A stretch of 21,507 nucleotides of DNA from JBQCEE01 sp051960575 (GTDB lineage Bacteria; Actinomycetota; Actinomycetes; Mycobacteriales; Jatrophihabitantaceae): assembly GCF_051960575.1 (NCBI RefSeq), contig NZ_JBQCEE010000007.1, positions 1 to 21,507 of the forward strand. Reading direction: 5' to 3'. Shown here one piece after another: positions 12,720 to 21,465 of this stretch (its first letter is position 1; every line of letters starts with the position of its first letter). The position numbers and the translations under genes were made by a program. The notes under the pieces are model-generated. The model was not told the origin of the DNA, did not search any database, and saw nothing but the letters and a program-made list of their open reading frames with translations.

Positions 12720-14369
12720 ACACCCGCAGAGCTGGCCGAGGCCGTCCGCAGCGCCGTCGCGGACGTCGTCGCGACCGGTGCGCTGGCGGTCGACGTCCCC
12801 GCCGAGGTGCTCGTCGAGCGCCCGAAGAACCCCGAGCACGGCGACTACGCCACGAACGTCGCGCTGCGCCTGGCGAAGCCCGCCGGCCGGCCGCCGCGCG
12901 AGGTCGCCGAGCTGCTCGCCGAGCGGCTGCGGGCGGCGTCCGGCATCGAGCGGGTCGACATCGCCGGGCCCGGCTTCCTCAACATCACCCTCGGCGCGGC
13001 CTCGCTCGGCCTCGTCGCGCGGCAGATCGTCGAGGCCGGCCGCGAGTACGGCCGCAGCGGGCAGCTCGCCGGGCAGCGGATCAACCTCGAGTTCGTCTCG
13101 GCCAACCCGACCGGGCCGGTGCACCTGGGGCACACCCGGTGGGCCGCGCTCGGAGACAGCCTGCACCGGCTGCTCGAGGCGGCAGGTGCCGAGGTCACGG
13201 CGGAGCACTACATCAACGACTTCGGCTCGCAGCTGGACAAGTTCGGTGCGTCGCTGTCCGCCGCCGCCCACGGGCGGCCGGTGCCCGAGGACGGGTACCA
13301 CGGCGACTACGTGCCCGAGGTCGCGAAGCAGCTCGTCGACGCCGACCCGGCCCTGCTCGACCTCGACGGGGATGAAGCGGTCGCCGCGTTCCGCGAGGCG
13401 GGCTACCTCGCGATGGTCGCGAAGGTGCGGGCGAGCCTGCTGCGGTTCCGGGTGCACTTCGACGTCTGGTTCAGCGAGCGGACGATGCACGAGAGCGGCG
13501 CGGTCGACGCCGCCATCGACCGGTTGCGCGAGCAGGGCCACGTCTACGACGCCGACGGTGCCGTCTGGCTGCGCACGACCGGCTTCGGCGACGACAAGGA
13601 TCGCGTGCTCGTGCGCAGCAACGGCGAGAAGACGTACTTCGCCGCCGACGCCGCGTACTACCTCGACAAGCGAGGGCGGGGCTTCGAGCGGCTCGTCTAC
13701 ATGCTCGGCGCCGACCACCACGGTTATGTCAACCGGGTGCGGGCGATCGCGGCCTGTGCCGGCGACGACCCCGACCAGACGCTCGAGGTGCTGATCGGGC
13801 AGCTGGTGAAGCTGCTGCAGGACGGCGAGGAGCTGCGGCTCTCGAAGCGGGCCGGCACGATCGTCACGCTCGACGACTTCATCGACCTCGTCGGTGTCGA
13901 CGCCGGGCGGTACTCGCTCGCGCGCTGGTCGGCGGACACCCCGCTGACCCTCGACATCGCCGAGATCACGCGGCGCTCGAACGACAACCCCGTCTACTAC
14001 GTGCAGTACGCGCACGCGCGCACCTGCAACGCCCAGCGCAACGCCGAGTCGGTGGGCATCGGCCTCGACGTCTTCGCGCCGGAACTGCTCGACCACCCGC
14101 TCGAGGCCGTGCTGCTCACCGCGCTGAGCGACTTCCCGCGCGTCGTCGCGTCGGCGGCCGAGCTGCGGGCGCCGCACCGGGTGGCGCGGTACCTCGAGGA
14201 CCTCGCCGGCCACTACCACCGCTGGTACGACGCCTGCCGGATCATGCCGCGCGGCGACGAGCCGATCGAAGCGGTGAACCGCACCCGCGCCTGGGTCAAC
14301 GCGGCCACCCGCCAGGTGCTGGCGAACGGCCTGCACCTGCTCGGCGTCGACGCCCCCGAGAGGATGTAG
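12717..14369 (+). CDS. argS: Arginyl-tRNA synthetase
   Basis: Charges tRNA-Arg with arginine using ATP in the cytoplasm. The 550-residue class I synthetase has the N-terminal Add-1 domain (PKNPEHGDYATNVALRLAK). The HIGH-type motif lies in FVSANPTGPVHLGHTRWAA, and a KMSKS-like RLSKRAGTIVTLDDF near residues 372-386. The C-terminal anticodon-binding domain ends ANGLHLLGVDAPERM. The GTG at 12717 is chosen because family homology begins there and a -10 lies just upstream; the frame is open further 5' without protein-like sequence. It heads the argS-lysA-hom-thrC-thrB operon. A tRNA-Arg gene sits 2.5 kb away. Confidence 0.96.
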   Translation: MTPAELAEAVRSAVADVVATGALAVDVPAEVLVERPKNPEHGDYATNVALRLAKPAGRPPREVAELLAERLRAASGIERVDIAGPGFLNITLGAASLGLVARQIVEAGREYGRSGQLAGQRINLEFVSANPTGPVHLGHTRWAALGDSLHRLLEAAGAEVTAEHYINDFGSQLDKFGASLSAAAHGRPVPEDGYHGDYVPEVAKQLVDADPALLDLDGDEAVAAFREAGYLAMVAKVRASLLRFRVHFDVWFSERTMHESGAVDAAIDRLREQGHVYDADGAVWLRTTGFGDDKDRVLVRSNGEKTYFAADAAYYLDKRGRGFERLVYMLGADHHGYVNRVRAIAACAGDDPDQTLEVLIGQLVKLLQDGEELRLSKRAGTIVTLDDFIDLVGVDAGRYSLARWSADTPLTLDIAEITRRSNDNPVYYVQYAHARTCNAQRNAESVGIGLDVFAPELLDHPLEAVLLTALSDFPRVVASAAELRAPHRVARYLEDLAGHYHRWYDACRIMPRGDEPIEAVNRTRAWVNAATRQVLANGLHLLGVDAPERM

Positions 14370-15787
14370 TGGCCCGCACCGTCCACCCGGCCGGCCCCCG
14401 GCACGCCGACGACGCGCCGGGCGCCGCCTCGCTGTTCCGTCCGCGCGACGTCAACGTGCTCGACCCCGCGATCTGGCCGGTGTCCGCCGACCGCGTCGAC
14501 GGTGTCGTCACGCTCGGCGGCGTCGCGGTCACCGACCTCGTCGCCGAGCACGGGTCGCCCACGTTCTTCCTGGACGAGGACGACCTGCGCTCGCGCGCCC
14601 GCGACTGGGCCGCCCACGACGTCGACGTCTACTACGCCGGCAAGGCGTTCCTCTGCACCGCCCTCGCCCGCTGGCTGGCCGACGAGGGCCTCGGCCTCGA
14701 CGTCTGCACCGGCGGGGAACTCGCCGTCGCGCGCGCCGCCGGGTTCCCGGCCGAGCGGCTCGAGTTCCACGGCAACAACAAGTCGACTGCCGAGCTCCGG
14801 CGCGCCGTCGCGGCCGGGGTCGGTCAGGTCATCGTCGACTCGTTCGACGAGATCGACCGGCTCGCCGCCGTCGCCGCCGAGGCCGGCGTGCGGCAGCGGG
14901 TGCTCATCCGCGTCACCGTGGGCGTCGAGGCGCACACGCACGAGTTCATCGCCACCGCGCACGAGGACCAGAAGTTCGGCTTCTCGCTGCGCGACGGCGC
15001 CGCCGCCCGCGCCGCCGAGGCCGTGCTCGCCCACGAGAGCCTCGAGCTGGTCGGCCTGCACAGCCACATCGGCTCGCAGATCTTCGAGACGTCCGGGTTC
15101 GAGATCGCGGCGCACCGGGTGATCGGCCTCGCCGCCGCGCTGCGCGACCGGCACGGCGTCGAGCTGGACGAGATCAACCTCGGCGGGGGGCTCGGCATCG
15201 CCTACGTCAGCGGCGACGACCCCGAGACGCCGAAGCAGACCCTGGAACGGCTCATCGGCATCGTCGAGGTCGAGTGCGCGACGGTGGGGCTGCGCGTGCC
15301 GCGCATCGCCGTCGAGCCGGGCCGGGCGATCGTCGGCCCGAGCGCGATCACCGTCTACGAGGTCGGCACGGTGAAGCCGGTGACGCTCGACGGCGGCACC
15401 GAGCGGGTCTACGTCTCGGTCGACGGCGGCATGAGCGACAACATCCGCACCGCCCTCTACGACGCGGCGTACACCTGCGTCCTGGCCAACCGTCGATCCG
15501 AGGTCGAGCCGATCCTGTGCCGGATCGTCGGCAAGCACTGCGAGAGCGGCGACATCGTCGTTCGGGACGCGTGGCTGCCGGGTGACCTGCGTCCGGGCGA
15601 CCTGCTGGCGGTGGCCGCCACCGGCGCGTACTGCCGCAGCATGGCCAGCAACTACAACCACGTGCCGCGACCGCCCGTGGTCGCCGTCCGCGGCGGCGTG
15701 TCGACGGTGATCGTCCGTCGCGAGACCGAGGAGGATCTGCTGCGGCTCGATCCGGGCTTCACCGATCCGGGGGTGCACCGTGTCTGA
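14369..15787 (+). CDS. lysA: Diaminopimelate decarboxylase
   Basis: PLP enzyme making L-lysine from meso-diaminopimelate, the last step of lysine synthesis. The 472 residues carry VYYAGKAF with the PLP-binding Lys92, DVCTGGEL, HGNNKS, LHSHIGSQIF, the glycine-rich LGGGLGIAYVSGDD, EPGRAIVGPS and HCESGDIV, which supplies the active-site Cys. The GTG start overlaps the argS stop by one base (TAGTG), with GAGAGG about 5 nt upstream. A 30-residue N-terminal extension before the conserved LDPAIWP segment is normal for actinobacteria. Confidence 0.96.
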   Translation: MARTVHPAGPRHADDAPGAASLFRPRDVNVLDPAIWPVSADRVDGVVTLGGVAVTDLVAEHGSPTFFLDEDDLRSRARDWAAHDVDVYYAGKAFLCTALARWLADEGLGLDVCTGGELAVARAAGFPAERLEFHGNNKSTAELRRAVAAGVGQVIVDSFDEIDRLAAVAAEAGVRQRVLIRVTVGVEAHTHEFIATAHEDQKFGFSLRDGAAARAAEAVLAHESLELVGLHSHIGSQIFETSGFEIAAHRVIGLAAALRDRHGVELDEINLGGGLGIAYVSGDDPETPKQTLERLIGIVEVECATVGLRVPRIAVEPGRAIVGPSAITVYEVGTVKPVTLDGGTERVYVSVDGGMSDNIRTALYDAAYTCVLANRRSEVEPILCRIVGKHCESGDIVVRDAWLPGDLRPGDLLAVAATGAYCRSMASNYNHVPRPPVVAVRGGVSTVIVRRETEEDLLRLDPGFTDPGVHRV

Positions 15788-17069
15788 CGCGTTGAGGGTC
15801 GCGCTGCTGGGCTGCGGTGTCGTGGGGTCGCAGGTCGTCCGGCTGCTGGACGAGCAGGCCGACGACCTCGCCGCGCGCATCGGCGCGCCGCTGGAACTGG
15901 CCGGGGTGGCGGTGCGGCGCCCGGCGAAGCACCACGACGTGCCCGCCGAGCTGCTCACCACCGACGCCGAGGCGCTGGTGACGCGCGACGACATCGACCT
16001 CGTCGTCGAGGTGATCGGCGGCATCGAACCGGTGCGCTCGCTGCTCATGACGGCGCTGCAGCACGGCAAGTCGGTGGTCAGCGCCAACAAGGCACTGCTC
16101 GCCGAGGACGGCGCGACGCTGCACGACGCGGCCGCGAAGGCGGGCGTCGACCTCTACTACGAGGCGGCGGTGGCGGGGGCGATCCCGTTGCTGCGTCCGC
16201 TGCGCGAGTCGCTCGCGGGCGACCGCATCACTCGGGTGCTCGGCATCGTCAACGGCACGACGAACTTCATCCTCAGCCGCATGGACGCGACCGGTGCCGG
16301 TTTCGGCGAGGCGCTGGCCGAGGCCACCCAGCTCGGGTACGCCGAGGCCGACCCGACCGCCGACGTCGACGGGTACGACGCCGCGTCCAAGGCCGCGATC
16401 CTCGCCGGCCTCGCCTTCCACACCCGCGTCACGTCCGCCGACGTGTACCGCGAGGGCATCGGCGAGGTCACCGCCGCCGACATGGCGAGCGCGCGCGCCA
16501 TGGGGTGCACGGTGAAGCTGCTCGCCATCTGCGAGCGCACCGACGCCGGCGTGGCCGTGCGGGTGCACCCGGCGATGATCCCGCGCACGCACCCGCTGGC
16601 CGGCGTCGGCGACGCGTTCAACGCCGTCTTCGTCGAGGCCGAGGCGGCCGGCTCGCTCATGTTCTACGGACGTGGAGCCGGCGGCGCCCCGACCGCGAGC
16701 GCGGTGCTCGGCGACCTGGTGGCCGTCGCCCGCAACCGCGTCAGCGGCAGCCGCGGTGCGGGGGAGAGCGCCTACGCCGACCTGCCGGTGCAGCCGATGG
16801 GCGAGGTCACCACCCGGTACCACGTGGCCCTCGACGTGAGCGACCAGCCGGGCGTGCTCGCGTCCGTCGCCTCGGCGTTCGCCGAGCACGGCATCAGCAT
16901 CCAGACGGTGCGGCAGGAGGGGCGCGGCGACGCCGCCACGCTGGTGCTCGTCACGCACAGCGCCCCGGACGCCGCGCTGCGGGCGACCGTCGACGACCTG
17001 TCGAAGCAGGAGTTCGTGCGCCGCGCCGCCAGCGTCATGCGTGTCGAGGGGATGGCGGCGGACCGATGA
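15780..17069 (+). CDS. hom: Homoserine dehydrogenase
   Basis: Reduces aspartate semialdehyde to homoserine, the branch point to threonine and methionine. The 429 residues begin with a Rossmann motif (VALLGCGVVGSQVV). Then come VIGGIEPVRSLL, VSANKALLAE, the catalytic region YEAAVAGAIPLLRPL and GIVNGTTNFIL, and EADPTADVDGYDAASKAAIL. A C-terminal ACT domain (YHVALDVSDQPGVLASVAS) is the usual site of threonine feedback control. The GTG start overlaps the lysA end by 8 nt, and GGGGG nearby may serve as ribosome-binding site. Confidence 0.96.
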   Translation: MSDALRVALLGCGVVGSQVVRLLDEQADDLAARIGAPLELAGVAVRRPAKHHDVPAELLTTDAEALVTRDDIDLVVEVIGGIEPVRSLLMTALQHGKSVVSANKALLAEDGATLHDAAAKAGVDLYYEAAVAGAIPLLRPLRESLAGDRITRVLGIVNGTTNFILSRMDATGAGFGEALAEATQLGYAEADPTADVDGYDAASKAAILAGLAFHTRVTSADVYREGIGEVTAADMASARAMGCTVKLLAICERTDAGVAVRVHPAMIPRTHPLAGVGDAFNAVFVEAEAAGSLMFYGRGAGGAPTASAVLGDLVAVARNRVSGSRGAGESAYADLPVQPMGEVTTRYHVALDVSDQPGVLASVASAFAEHGISIQTVRQEGRGDAATLVLVTHSAPDAALRATVDDLSKQEFVRRAASVMRVEGMAADR

Positions 17070-18127
17070 CATATCGCCAGTGGCCCGGGTTGATCGAGGC
17101 CTACCGCGACCGGCTGCCCGTCGACCCGGACACCCCGGTGGTGACGCTGTACGAGGGCGCGACCCCGCTCGTCCCGGCGCACGAACTGTCGCGGCGCACC
17201 GGCTGCGAGGTGTACCTCAAGGTCGAGGGCGCCAACCCGACCGGGTCGTTCAAGGACCGCGGCATGACCATGGCCATCTCGAAGGCCAAGCAGGACGGCG
17301 CCAAGGCGGTCATCTGCGCCTCGACGGGCAACACCTCGGCCTCGGCCGCGGCCTACGCGGTGCGCGCCGGCATGACCTGCGCCGTGCTCGTGCCCGAGGG
17401 CAAGATCGCGCTCGGCAAGCTGGCGCAGGCGCTGGTGCACGGCGCACAGCTGCTGCAGGTCGACGGCAACTTCGACGACTGCCTCGAGCTCGCCCGCAAG
17501 CTGGCGGTCGACTACCCGGTGTCGCTGGTCAACTCGGTGAACCCGTTCCGGCTGCAGGGGCAGAAGACCGCCGCGTTCGAGATCTGCGACGTGCTCGGCC
17601 GGGCGCCGGACATCCATTGCATCCCGGTGGGCAACGCGGGCAACATCACCGCGTACTGGATGGGCTACCAGGAGTACGCGGCCGACGACATCGTGCAGGG
17701 CACGCCGCGCATGTTCGGCTTCCAGGCCGCCGGCGCCGCCCCGATCGTGAAGGGCGCGCCGGTCGCGAAGCCGACGACGATCGCGACGGCGATCCGCATC
17801 GGCAACCCGGCGTCCTGGACCTTCGCCGAGCAGGCCCGTGACGAGTCGGGCGGTCTCATCGACGCCGTCACCGACAAGCAGATCCTCGAGGCCTACCGCC
17901 TGGTCGCCCGCAGCGAGGCCGTCTTCGTCGAACCGGCGTCGGCGGCGTCGGTGGCCGGGCTGCTGATGACGGCGGCCGACGGACGTCTGCCGAAGGGCGC
18001 GACGGTCGTCTGCACCGTCACCGGCAACGGGCTCAAGGATCCCGACTGGGCGATCGCCGGGGCACCGAAGCCGATCACCGTGCCGGTCGACGGCGCGGCC
18101 GCTGCCGGCGCCCTGGGTCTGGCTTGA
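17066..18127 (+). CDS. thrC: Threonine synthase
   Basis: PLP enzyme converting O-phosphohomoserine to threonine. The 353 residues include the PLP Lys63 in GANPTGSFKDRGM, the substrate loop CASTGNTSASAAAYAVRAG, the phosphate-binding PVGNAGNITAYWMGY, and VFVEPASAASVAG. Its length fits the short bacterial/archaeal-type enzyme. The ATG overlaps the hom TGA (ATGA). The same frame is open far upstream inside hom, but that part is a shadow. Confidence 0.96.
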   Translation: MTYRQWPGLIEAYRDRLPVDPDTPVVTLYEGATPLVPAHELSRRTGCEVYLKVEGANPTGSFKDRGMTMAISKAKQDGAKAVICASTGNTSASAAAYAVRAGMTCAVLVPEGKIALGKLAQALVHGAQLLQVDGNFDDCLELARKLAVDYPVSLVNSVNPFRLQGQKTAAFEICDVLGRAPDIHCIPVGNAGNITAYWMGYQEYAADDIVQGTPRMFGFQAAGAAPIVKGAPVAKPTTIATAIRIGNPASWTFAEQARDESGGLIDAVTDKQILEAYRLVARSEAVFVEPASAASVAGLLMTAADGRLPKGATVVCTVTGNGLKDPDWAIAGAPKPITVPVDGAAAAGALGLA

Positions 18128-19020
18128 CCGCCTTCGTCCGGGCACCGGTCACCGTCGAGGTGCCGGCGACCAGCGCCAACCTCGGTCCGGGGTTCGACGC
18201 GCTCGGCCTGGCCCTCGACCTCACCGACACGCTGACGGCCGAGGTGGTCGACGACGGGCTGCACATCGACGTCCGCGGCGAGGGTGCCGGCGTGGCGCGC
18301 GACGAGTCGCACCTCGTCGTGCGCGCCATGCGGACCGCCTTCGAGCGGCTGGACGCCCGACCGCCGGGCCTGCGGCTCACCTGCCACAACGCCATCCCGC
18401 ACGGTCGCGGCCTCGGCTCGTCCGCCGCCGCCATCGTCGCCGGCCTCGTGCTGGCCCGTGGCCTGGTCGCGGGCGGCCCCGAGTGGCTGCCGGACGACGA
18501 GGTGCTCGCGCTCGCCGCCGGGCTCGAGGGGCATCCCGACAACGTCGCCCCCTGCCTGCTCGGCGGGCTGACCGTCGCCTGGACCGAGGGTGGACACGCG
18601 AGCGCGTTGCGTCTCGACGTCGACTCGAGGGTTCGACCGGTGGTGCTCGTGCCGCCCTTCGAGGCGTCGACCGAGCGCGCCCGCGGCCTGCTGCCGACGT
18701 CCGTGCCACACGCCGACGCCGCCGCCAACGCTGGGCGTGCCGCCCTGCTCGTCGCCGCCCTGACCGGCGCGCCGGAACAACTGCTCCCCGCGACGGCCGA
18801 CCGCCTGCACCAGCAGTACCGCGCCACCGCGATGGCCGACTCGTTCGCCCTGGTCACGCGCCTGCGCGCGGACGGCCACGCGGCGGTGATCTCCGGAGCG
18901 GGCCCGACCGTGCTCGTGCTCGCCGACGAGGCGTCGGCGGCCACCGTGCTCGCCGCCGCGCCGGAGGGCTGGCGCGGGCTCGCCCCCGGCGTCCGCGCCG
19001 GGCGTGTCACCACGCGCTGA
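18124..19020 (+). CDS. thrB: Homoserine kinase (GHMP family)
   Basis: Phosphorylates homoserine to supply threonine synthase. The 298 residues show the GHMP motifs: VPATSANLGPGFDALGLAL at the N-terminus, the ATP loop IPHGRGLGSSAAA (91-103), GHPDNVAPCLLGG and a C-terminal AVISGAGPTVLVLAD. It starts with TTG, overlapping the thrC stop (TTGA), so it depends on coupling. It is the last gene of the operon; a GC-rich hairpin follows its stop at once. Confidence 0.95.
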   Translation: MTAFVRAPVTVEVPATSANLGPGFDALGLALDLTDTLTAEVVDDGLHIDVRGEGAGVARDESHLVVRAMRTAFERLDARPPGLRLTCHNAIPHGRGLGSSAAAIVAGLVLARGLVAGGPEWLPDDEVLALAAGLEGHPDNVAPCLLGGLTVAWTEGGHASALRLDVDSRVRPVVLVPPFEASTERARGLLPTSVPHADAAANAGRAALLVAALTGAPEQLLPATADRLHQQYRATAMADSFALVTRLRADGHAAVISGAGPTVLVLADEASAATVLAAAPEGWRGLAPGVRAGRVTTR

Positions 19021-19037
19021 GCGCCCGTCACGGGCGC
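19021..19037 (+). terminator. Hairpin directly after thrB
   Basis: GCGCCCG and CGGGCGC pair around a three-base loop (TCA), beginning at the base after the thrB stop. No T-run follows. It probably ends or attenuates the operon before the separate rho promoter. Confidence 0.55.
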
Positions 19038-19104
19038 CGACGCGACGTCCCCGACGACGTCCGTGCCCCGTGCGACGGCCGGAACATCCGGGTGCGTGGC
19101 GGTG

Positions 19105-19133
19105 TTGCTGGCCGTGAAGTGAGGGTCTAATCT
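19105..19133 (+). promoter_or_regulatory. Promoter of rho
   Basis: TTGCTG (19105-19110), a 17-base spacer, then TAATCT (19128-19133): a good housekeeping sigma-factor promoter, the clearest in the window. Transcription should begin near 19139-19141, about 250 nt before the preferred rho start, and practically on top of an in-frame GTG at 19138. Confidence 0.65.
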
Positions 19134-19138
19134 GGCCG

Positions 19139-19389
19139 TGTCAGTCAATCGCGGCGAAGGTCCTGACGACGGCAGCAGTCAGCATCCCCGATCTTCGCGC
19201 CTTGCCGGACGTTCCCCCCTCATCGACGTCTTCCGTCGTGTCGGGCGGCTCCGGTCGCTGACCAACCACAAGCTTCCCGACACCACGTCGGGGGACCCCG
19301 ATCAGTCGGTGCAGTCCGTCGGGTCGGAGTATTCGGCCGCAGCGCGCCCGGAGGGCGCGCCGGCCCCATCGGAAGGATCCGATCTCACT
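19139..19389 (+). promoter_or_regulatory. Structured rho leader with alternative hairpins
   Basis: The leader contains competing stems. GTGTCGGG (19238-19245) pairs with CCCGACAC (19276-19283). CCCGAC (19276-19281) instead pairs with GTCGGG (19287-19292). TCGGG (19288-19292) can also pair with CCCGA (19297-19301). A further, independent stem of eight G-C pairs, GCGCGCCC/GGGCGCGC with a GGA loop (19342-19360), stands just before GGAAGGA (19371-19377). Autoregulation of rho through its leader is known in E. coli; a similar role here is inferred. Third-position G/C is visibly weaker than in rho itself, which argues for leader rather than coding sequence. Confidence 0.5.
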
Positions 19390-21465
19390 GTGACCGACAC
19401 CAACGAGCAGACCCTGCCGGCCGTCGCGGAGGCGCCGTCGGACACCGGGTCGGCCGGCGGCCGGACGCGTCCGGCCGCGAGGAAGGGCTCGCTCAACTCC
19501 CTGCTGCTGCCCGAGCTGCAGCAGATCGCCGGCGGCCTCGGGCTGCCGACGAAGATGAAGAAGAGCGACCTGATCAAGGCCATCCAGGACGCCCGGGCCG
19601 CGGGCTCCTCGGCCGGCAGCGGCGCCCCGCGCGAGAGCGCCCCGAGCAGCAACGGCGGCGCGCCGTCCGCCGGCGCGGCCGACAGCAGCGCCGAGCGCGC
19701 CCCCCAGGTGGCCCGCACCGACCAGCACGACCGCGGCGACCGCGCCGACCGCGCCGACCGGACGCGCGGTGAGGTCCCGGCGGCCGAGGTGTCGTCCGAC
19801 CGGGGCGGCGAACCGGGCACCGAGCGGCGCCGCGAGCGCCGTCCCGACCGCACGCGCGACGACCGCCCCCGCGACGAGCACCGTGGCGACGGCGCGTCCA
19901 CCGACCTCGCGCCCGCCGCCGACGCCGGCGACGGCGGCGAACGCCCGCACCAGCAGCAGGGCGGCCAGCCGAACCGCCGGCAGCGCAACGAGCGCCGTGA
20001 CGGCGGCCCGAACCGTTCGCAGCAGGGCGGCGACGGCCACCAGGGCGGGGGCCGGCCGACCAACCAGGGCAACGCCTCCAACCAGGGCAATGGCGGCCAG
20101 GGCAACGGCGGCCAGGGTAACGGCAGCCAGAGCAACGGCAGCCAGGGCAACGCCGACGGCCAGCGCGCGGCGAGCGGCGAGCAGGGCCAGGGCGGCGCGG
20201 GCGACGACGAGGAGTTCGGCAGCCGTCGCGGCCGGCGGTACCGCGACCGGCGCGGGCGCAACCGCGACCGGCAGGGCACCGGCTCGTTCGGTGGCAACGC
20301 CGATGTCGAGCCGACGGTGACCGACGACGACGTCCTCATCCCGGTCGCGGGCATCCTCGACTCGGTCGAGGAGAAGAACACCTGGTTCGTGCGCACGAGC
20401 GGCTACTTCGCGACGTCCGACGACGTCTACGTCGCCAACTCCTACGTCCGCCGGTTCAACCTGCGCCGCGGTGACGCGATCACCGGCGCGGTGAAGCAGG
20501 CGCGCGACGGCGAGCGGCGCGAGAAGTACAACCCGCTGGTGCGTCTCGACACGGTCAACGGCCGTGACCCGGAGACGCTGAAGAACCGGGTCGAGTTCAC
20601 GAAGCTGACGCCCCTGTACCCGCAGGAGCGGCTGCGGCTCGAGACCGAGCCGCACGTCTTCACGACACGGGTCATCGACCTGGTCATGCCGATCGGCAAG
20701 GGCCAGCGCGCGCTCATCGTGTCGCCGCCGAAGGCGGGCAAGACCTCGGTGCTGCAGGCCATCGCGAACGCGATCGCCACGAACAACCCCGAGTGCCACC
20801 TCATGGTCGTCCTCGTCGACGAGCGGCCCGAGGAGGTCACCGACATGCAGCGGTCGGTGAAGGGCGAGGTCATCGCCTCGACCTTCGACCGCAAGCCGCA
20901 GGACCACACGATGGTCGCCGAGCTGTCGATCGAGCGGGCCAAGCGGCTGGTCGAGATGGGCCACGACGTCGTGGTGCTGCTCGACTCGATCACCCGGCTC
21001 GGCCGCGCGTACAACCTAGCCGCGCCGGCGAGCGGCCGCATCCTCTCCGGTGGTGTGGACTCCACGGCGCTGTACCCGCCGAAGCGTTTCCTCGGTGCCG
21101 CCCGCAACATCGAGAACGGCGGCTCGCTCACCATCCTCGCGACGGCCCTGGTCGAGACCGGGTCGACGATGGACACGGTGATCTTCGAGGAGTTCAAGGG
21201 CACCGGCAACGCCGAATTGCGTCTGCGTCGCGACATCGCCGACAAGCGGATCTTCCCTGCGGTGGACGTCGACCAGTCCTCCACGCGCAAGGAGGAGATC
21301 CTGCTCAGCCCGGACGAGCTCGCCGTGACGATCAAGCTGCGCCGCGTGCTGCACGCCCTCGAGCCGCAGCAGGCGATCGACCTCTTGCTCGACCGGCTGC
21401 GCAAGACCCGGACGAACCTCGAGTTCCTCATGCAGATCGCGAAGACCACCCCGGGCCAGGAATAG
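19390..21465 (+). CDS. rho: Transcription termination factor Rho
   Basis: Hexameric RNA-dependent ATPase that ends transcription. From GTG 19390 (VTDTNEQTLPAVAEAP) it has 691 residues. These are a Rho_N domain (LLLPELQQIAGGLG, about 35-70), a long disordered insertion (about 70-305) rich in Arg/Asp then Gln/Gly/Asn, and the cold-shock-type RNA-binding domain (AGILDSVEEKNTWFVRTSGY, from about 310). The ATPase core has SPPKAGKTS (Lys451), VVVLLDSITRLGRAYN, LSGGVDSTALYPPKRFLGAA and EFKGTGNAELRLRRD. I prefer GTG 19390 because actinobacterial Rho proteins begin TDT-like there and GGAAGGA lies 12 nt upstream. The frame is open to GTG 19138, which would add 84 residues of non-conserved sequence. Insertions here are usual in actinobacterial Rho. 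Confidence 0.96.
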   Translation: MTDTNEQTLPAVAEAPSDTGSAGGRTRPAARKGSLNSLLLPELQQIAGGLGLPTKMKKSDLIKAIQDARAAGSSAGSGAPRESAPSSNGGAPSAGAADSSAERAPQVARTDQHDRGDRADRADRTRGEVPAAEVSSDRGGEPGTERRRERRPDRTRDDRPRDEHRGDGASTDLAPAADAGDGGERPHQQQGGQPNRRQRNERRDGGPNRSQQGGDGHQGGGRPTNQGNASNQGNGGQGNGGQGNGSQSNGSQGNADGQRAASGEQGQGGAGDDEEFGSRRGRRYRDRRGRNRDRQGTGSFGGNADVEPTVTDDDVLIPVAGILDSVEEKNTWFVRTSGYFATSDDVYVANSYVRRFNLRRGDAITGAVKQARDGERREKYNPLVRLDTVNGRDPETLKNRVEFTKLTPLYPQERLRLETEPHVFTTRVIDLVMPIGKGQRALIVSPPKAGKTSVLQAIANAIATNNPECHLMVVLVDERPEEVTDMQRSVKGEVIASTFDRKPQDHTMVAELSIERAKRLVEMGHDVVVLLDSITRLGRAYNLAAPASGRILSGGVDSTALYPPKRFLGAARNIENGGSLTILATALVETGSTMDTVIFEEFKGTGNAELRLRRDIADKRIFPAVDVDQSSTRKEEILLSPDELAVTIKLRRVLHALEPQQAIDLLLDRLRKTRTNLEFLMQIAKTTPGQE
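20083..20157 (+). repeat. 15-bp tandem repeat inside rho
   Basis: Five 15-bp units begin with CAG at 20083, 20098, 20113, 20128 and 20143, with consensus CAGGGCAACGGCGGC, encoding QGNGG/QGNGS pentads. A related 18-bp unit precedes them. The array preserves the reading frame and lies in the disordered insertion, so copy-number changes would be tolerated. Confidence 0.8.

Noticed and set aside
12630..14336. Long minus-strand open frame (568 codons) opposite argS
   Set aside because: Low-complexity Val/Arg/Asp-rich translation typical of the antisense of a GC-rich gene; argS is unambiguous.
14213..16090. Long minus-strand open frame opposite lysA and hom
   Set aside because: Antisense shadow covering two well-identified genes.
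16505..17065. Extended N-terminus for threonine synthase
   Set aside because: The upstream open frame lies within hom and is Arg-rich shadow sequence; the ATG at 17066 fits the family and overlaps the hom stop.
20041..20200. Regular repeats that might suggest a CRISPR array
   Set aside because: The period is 15 bp, in frame within rho, with no unique spacers.
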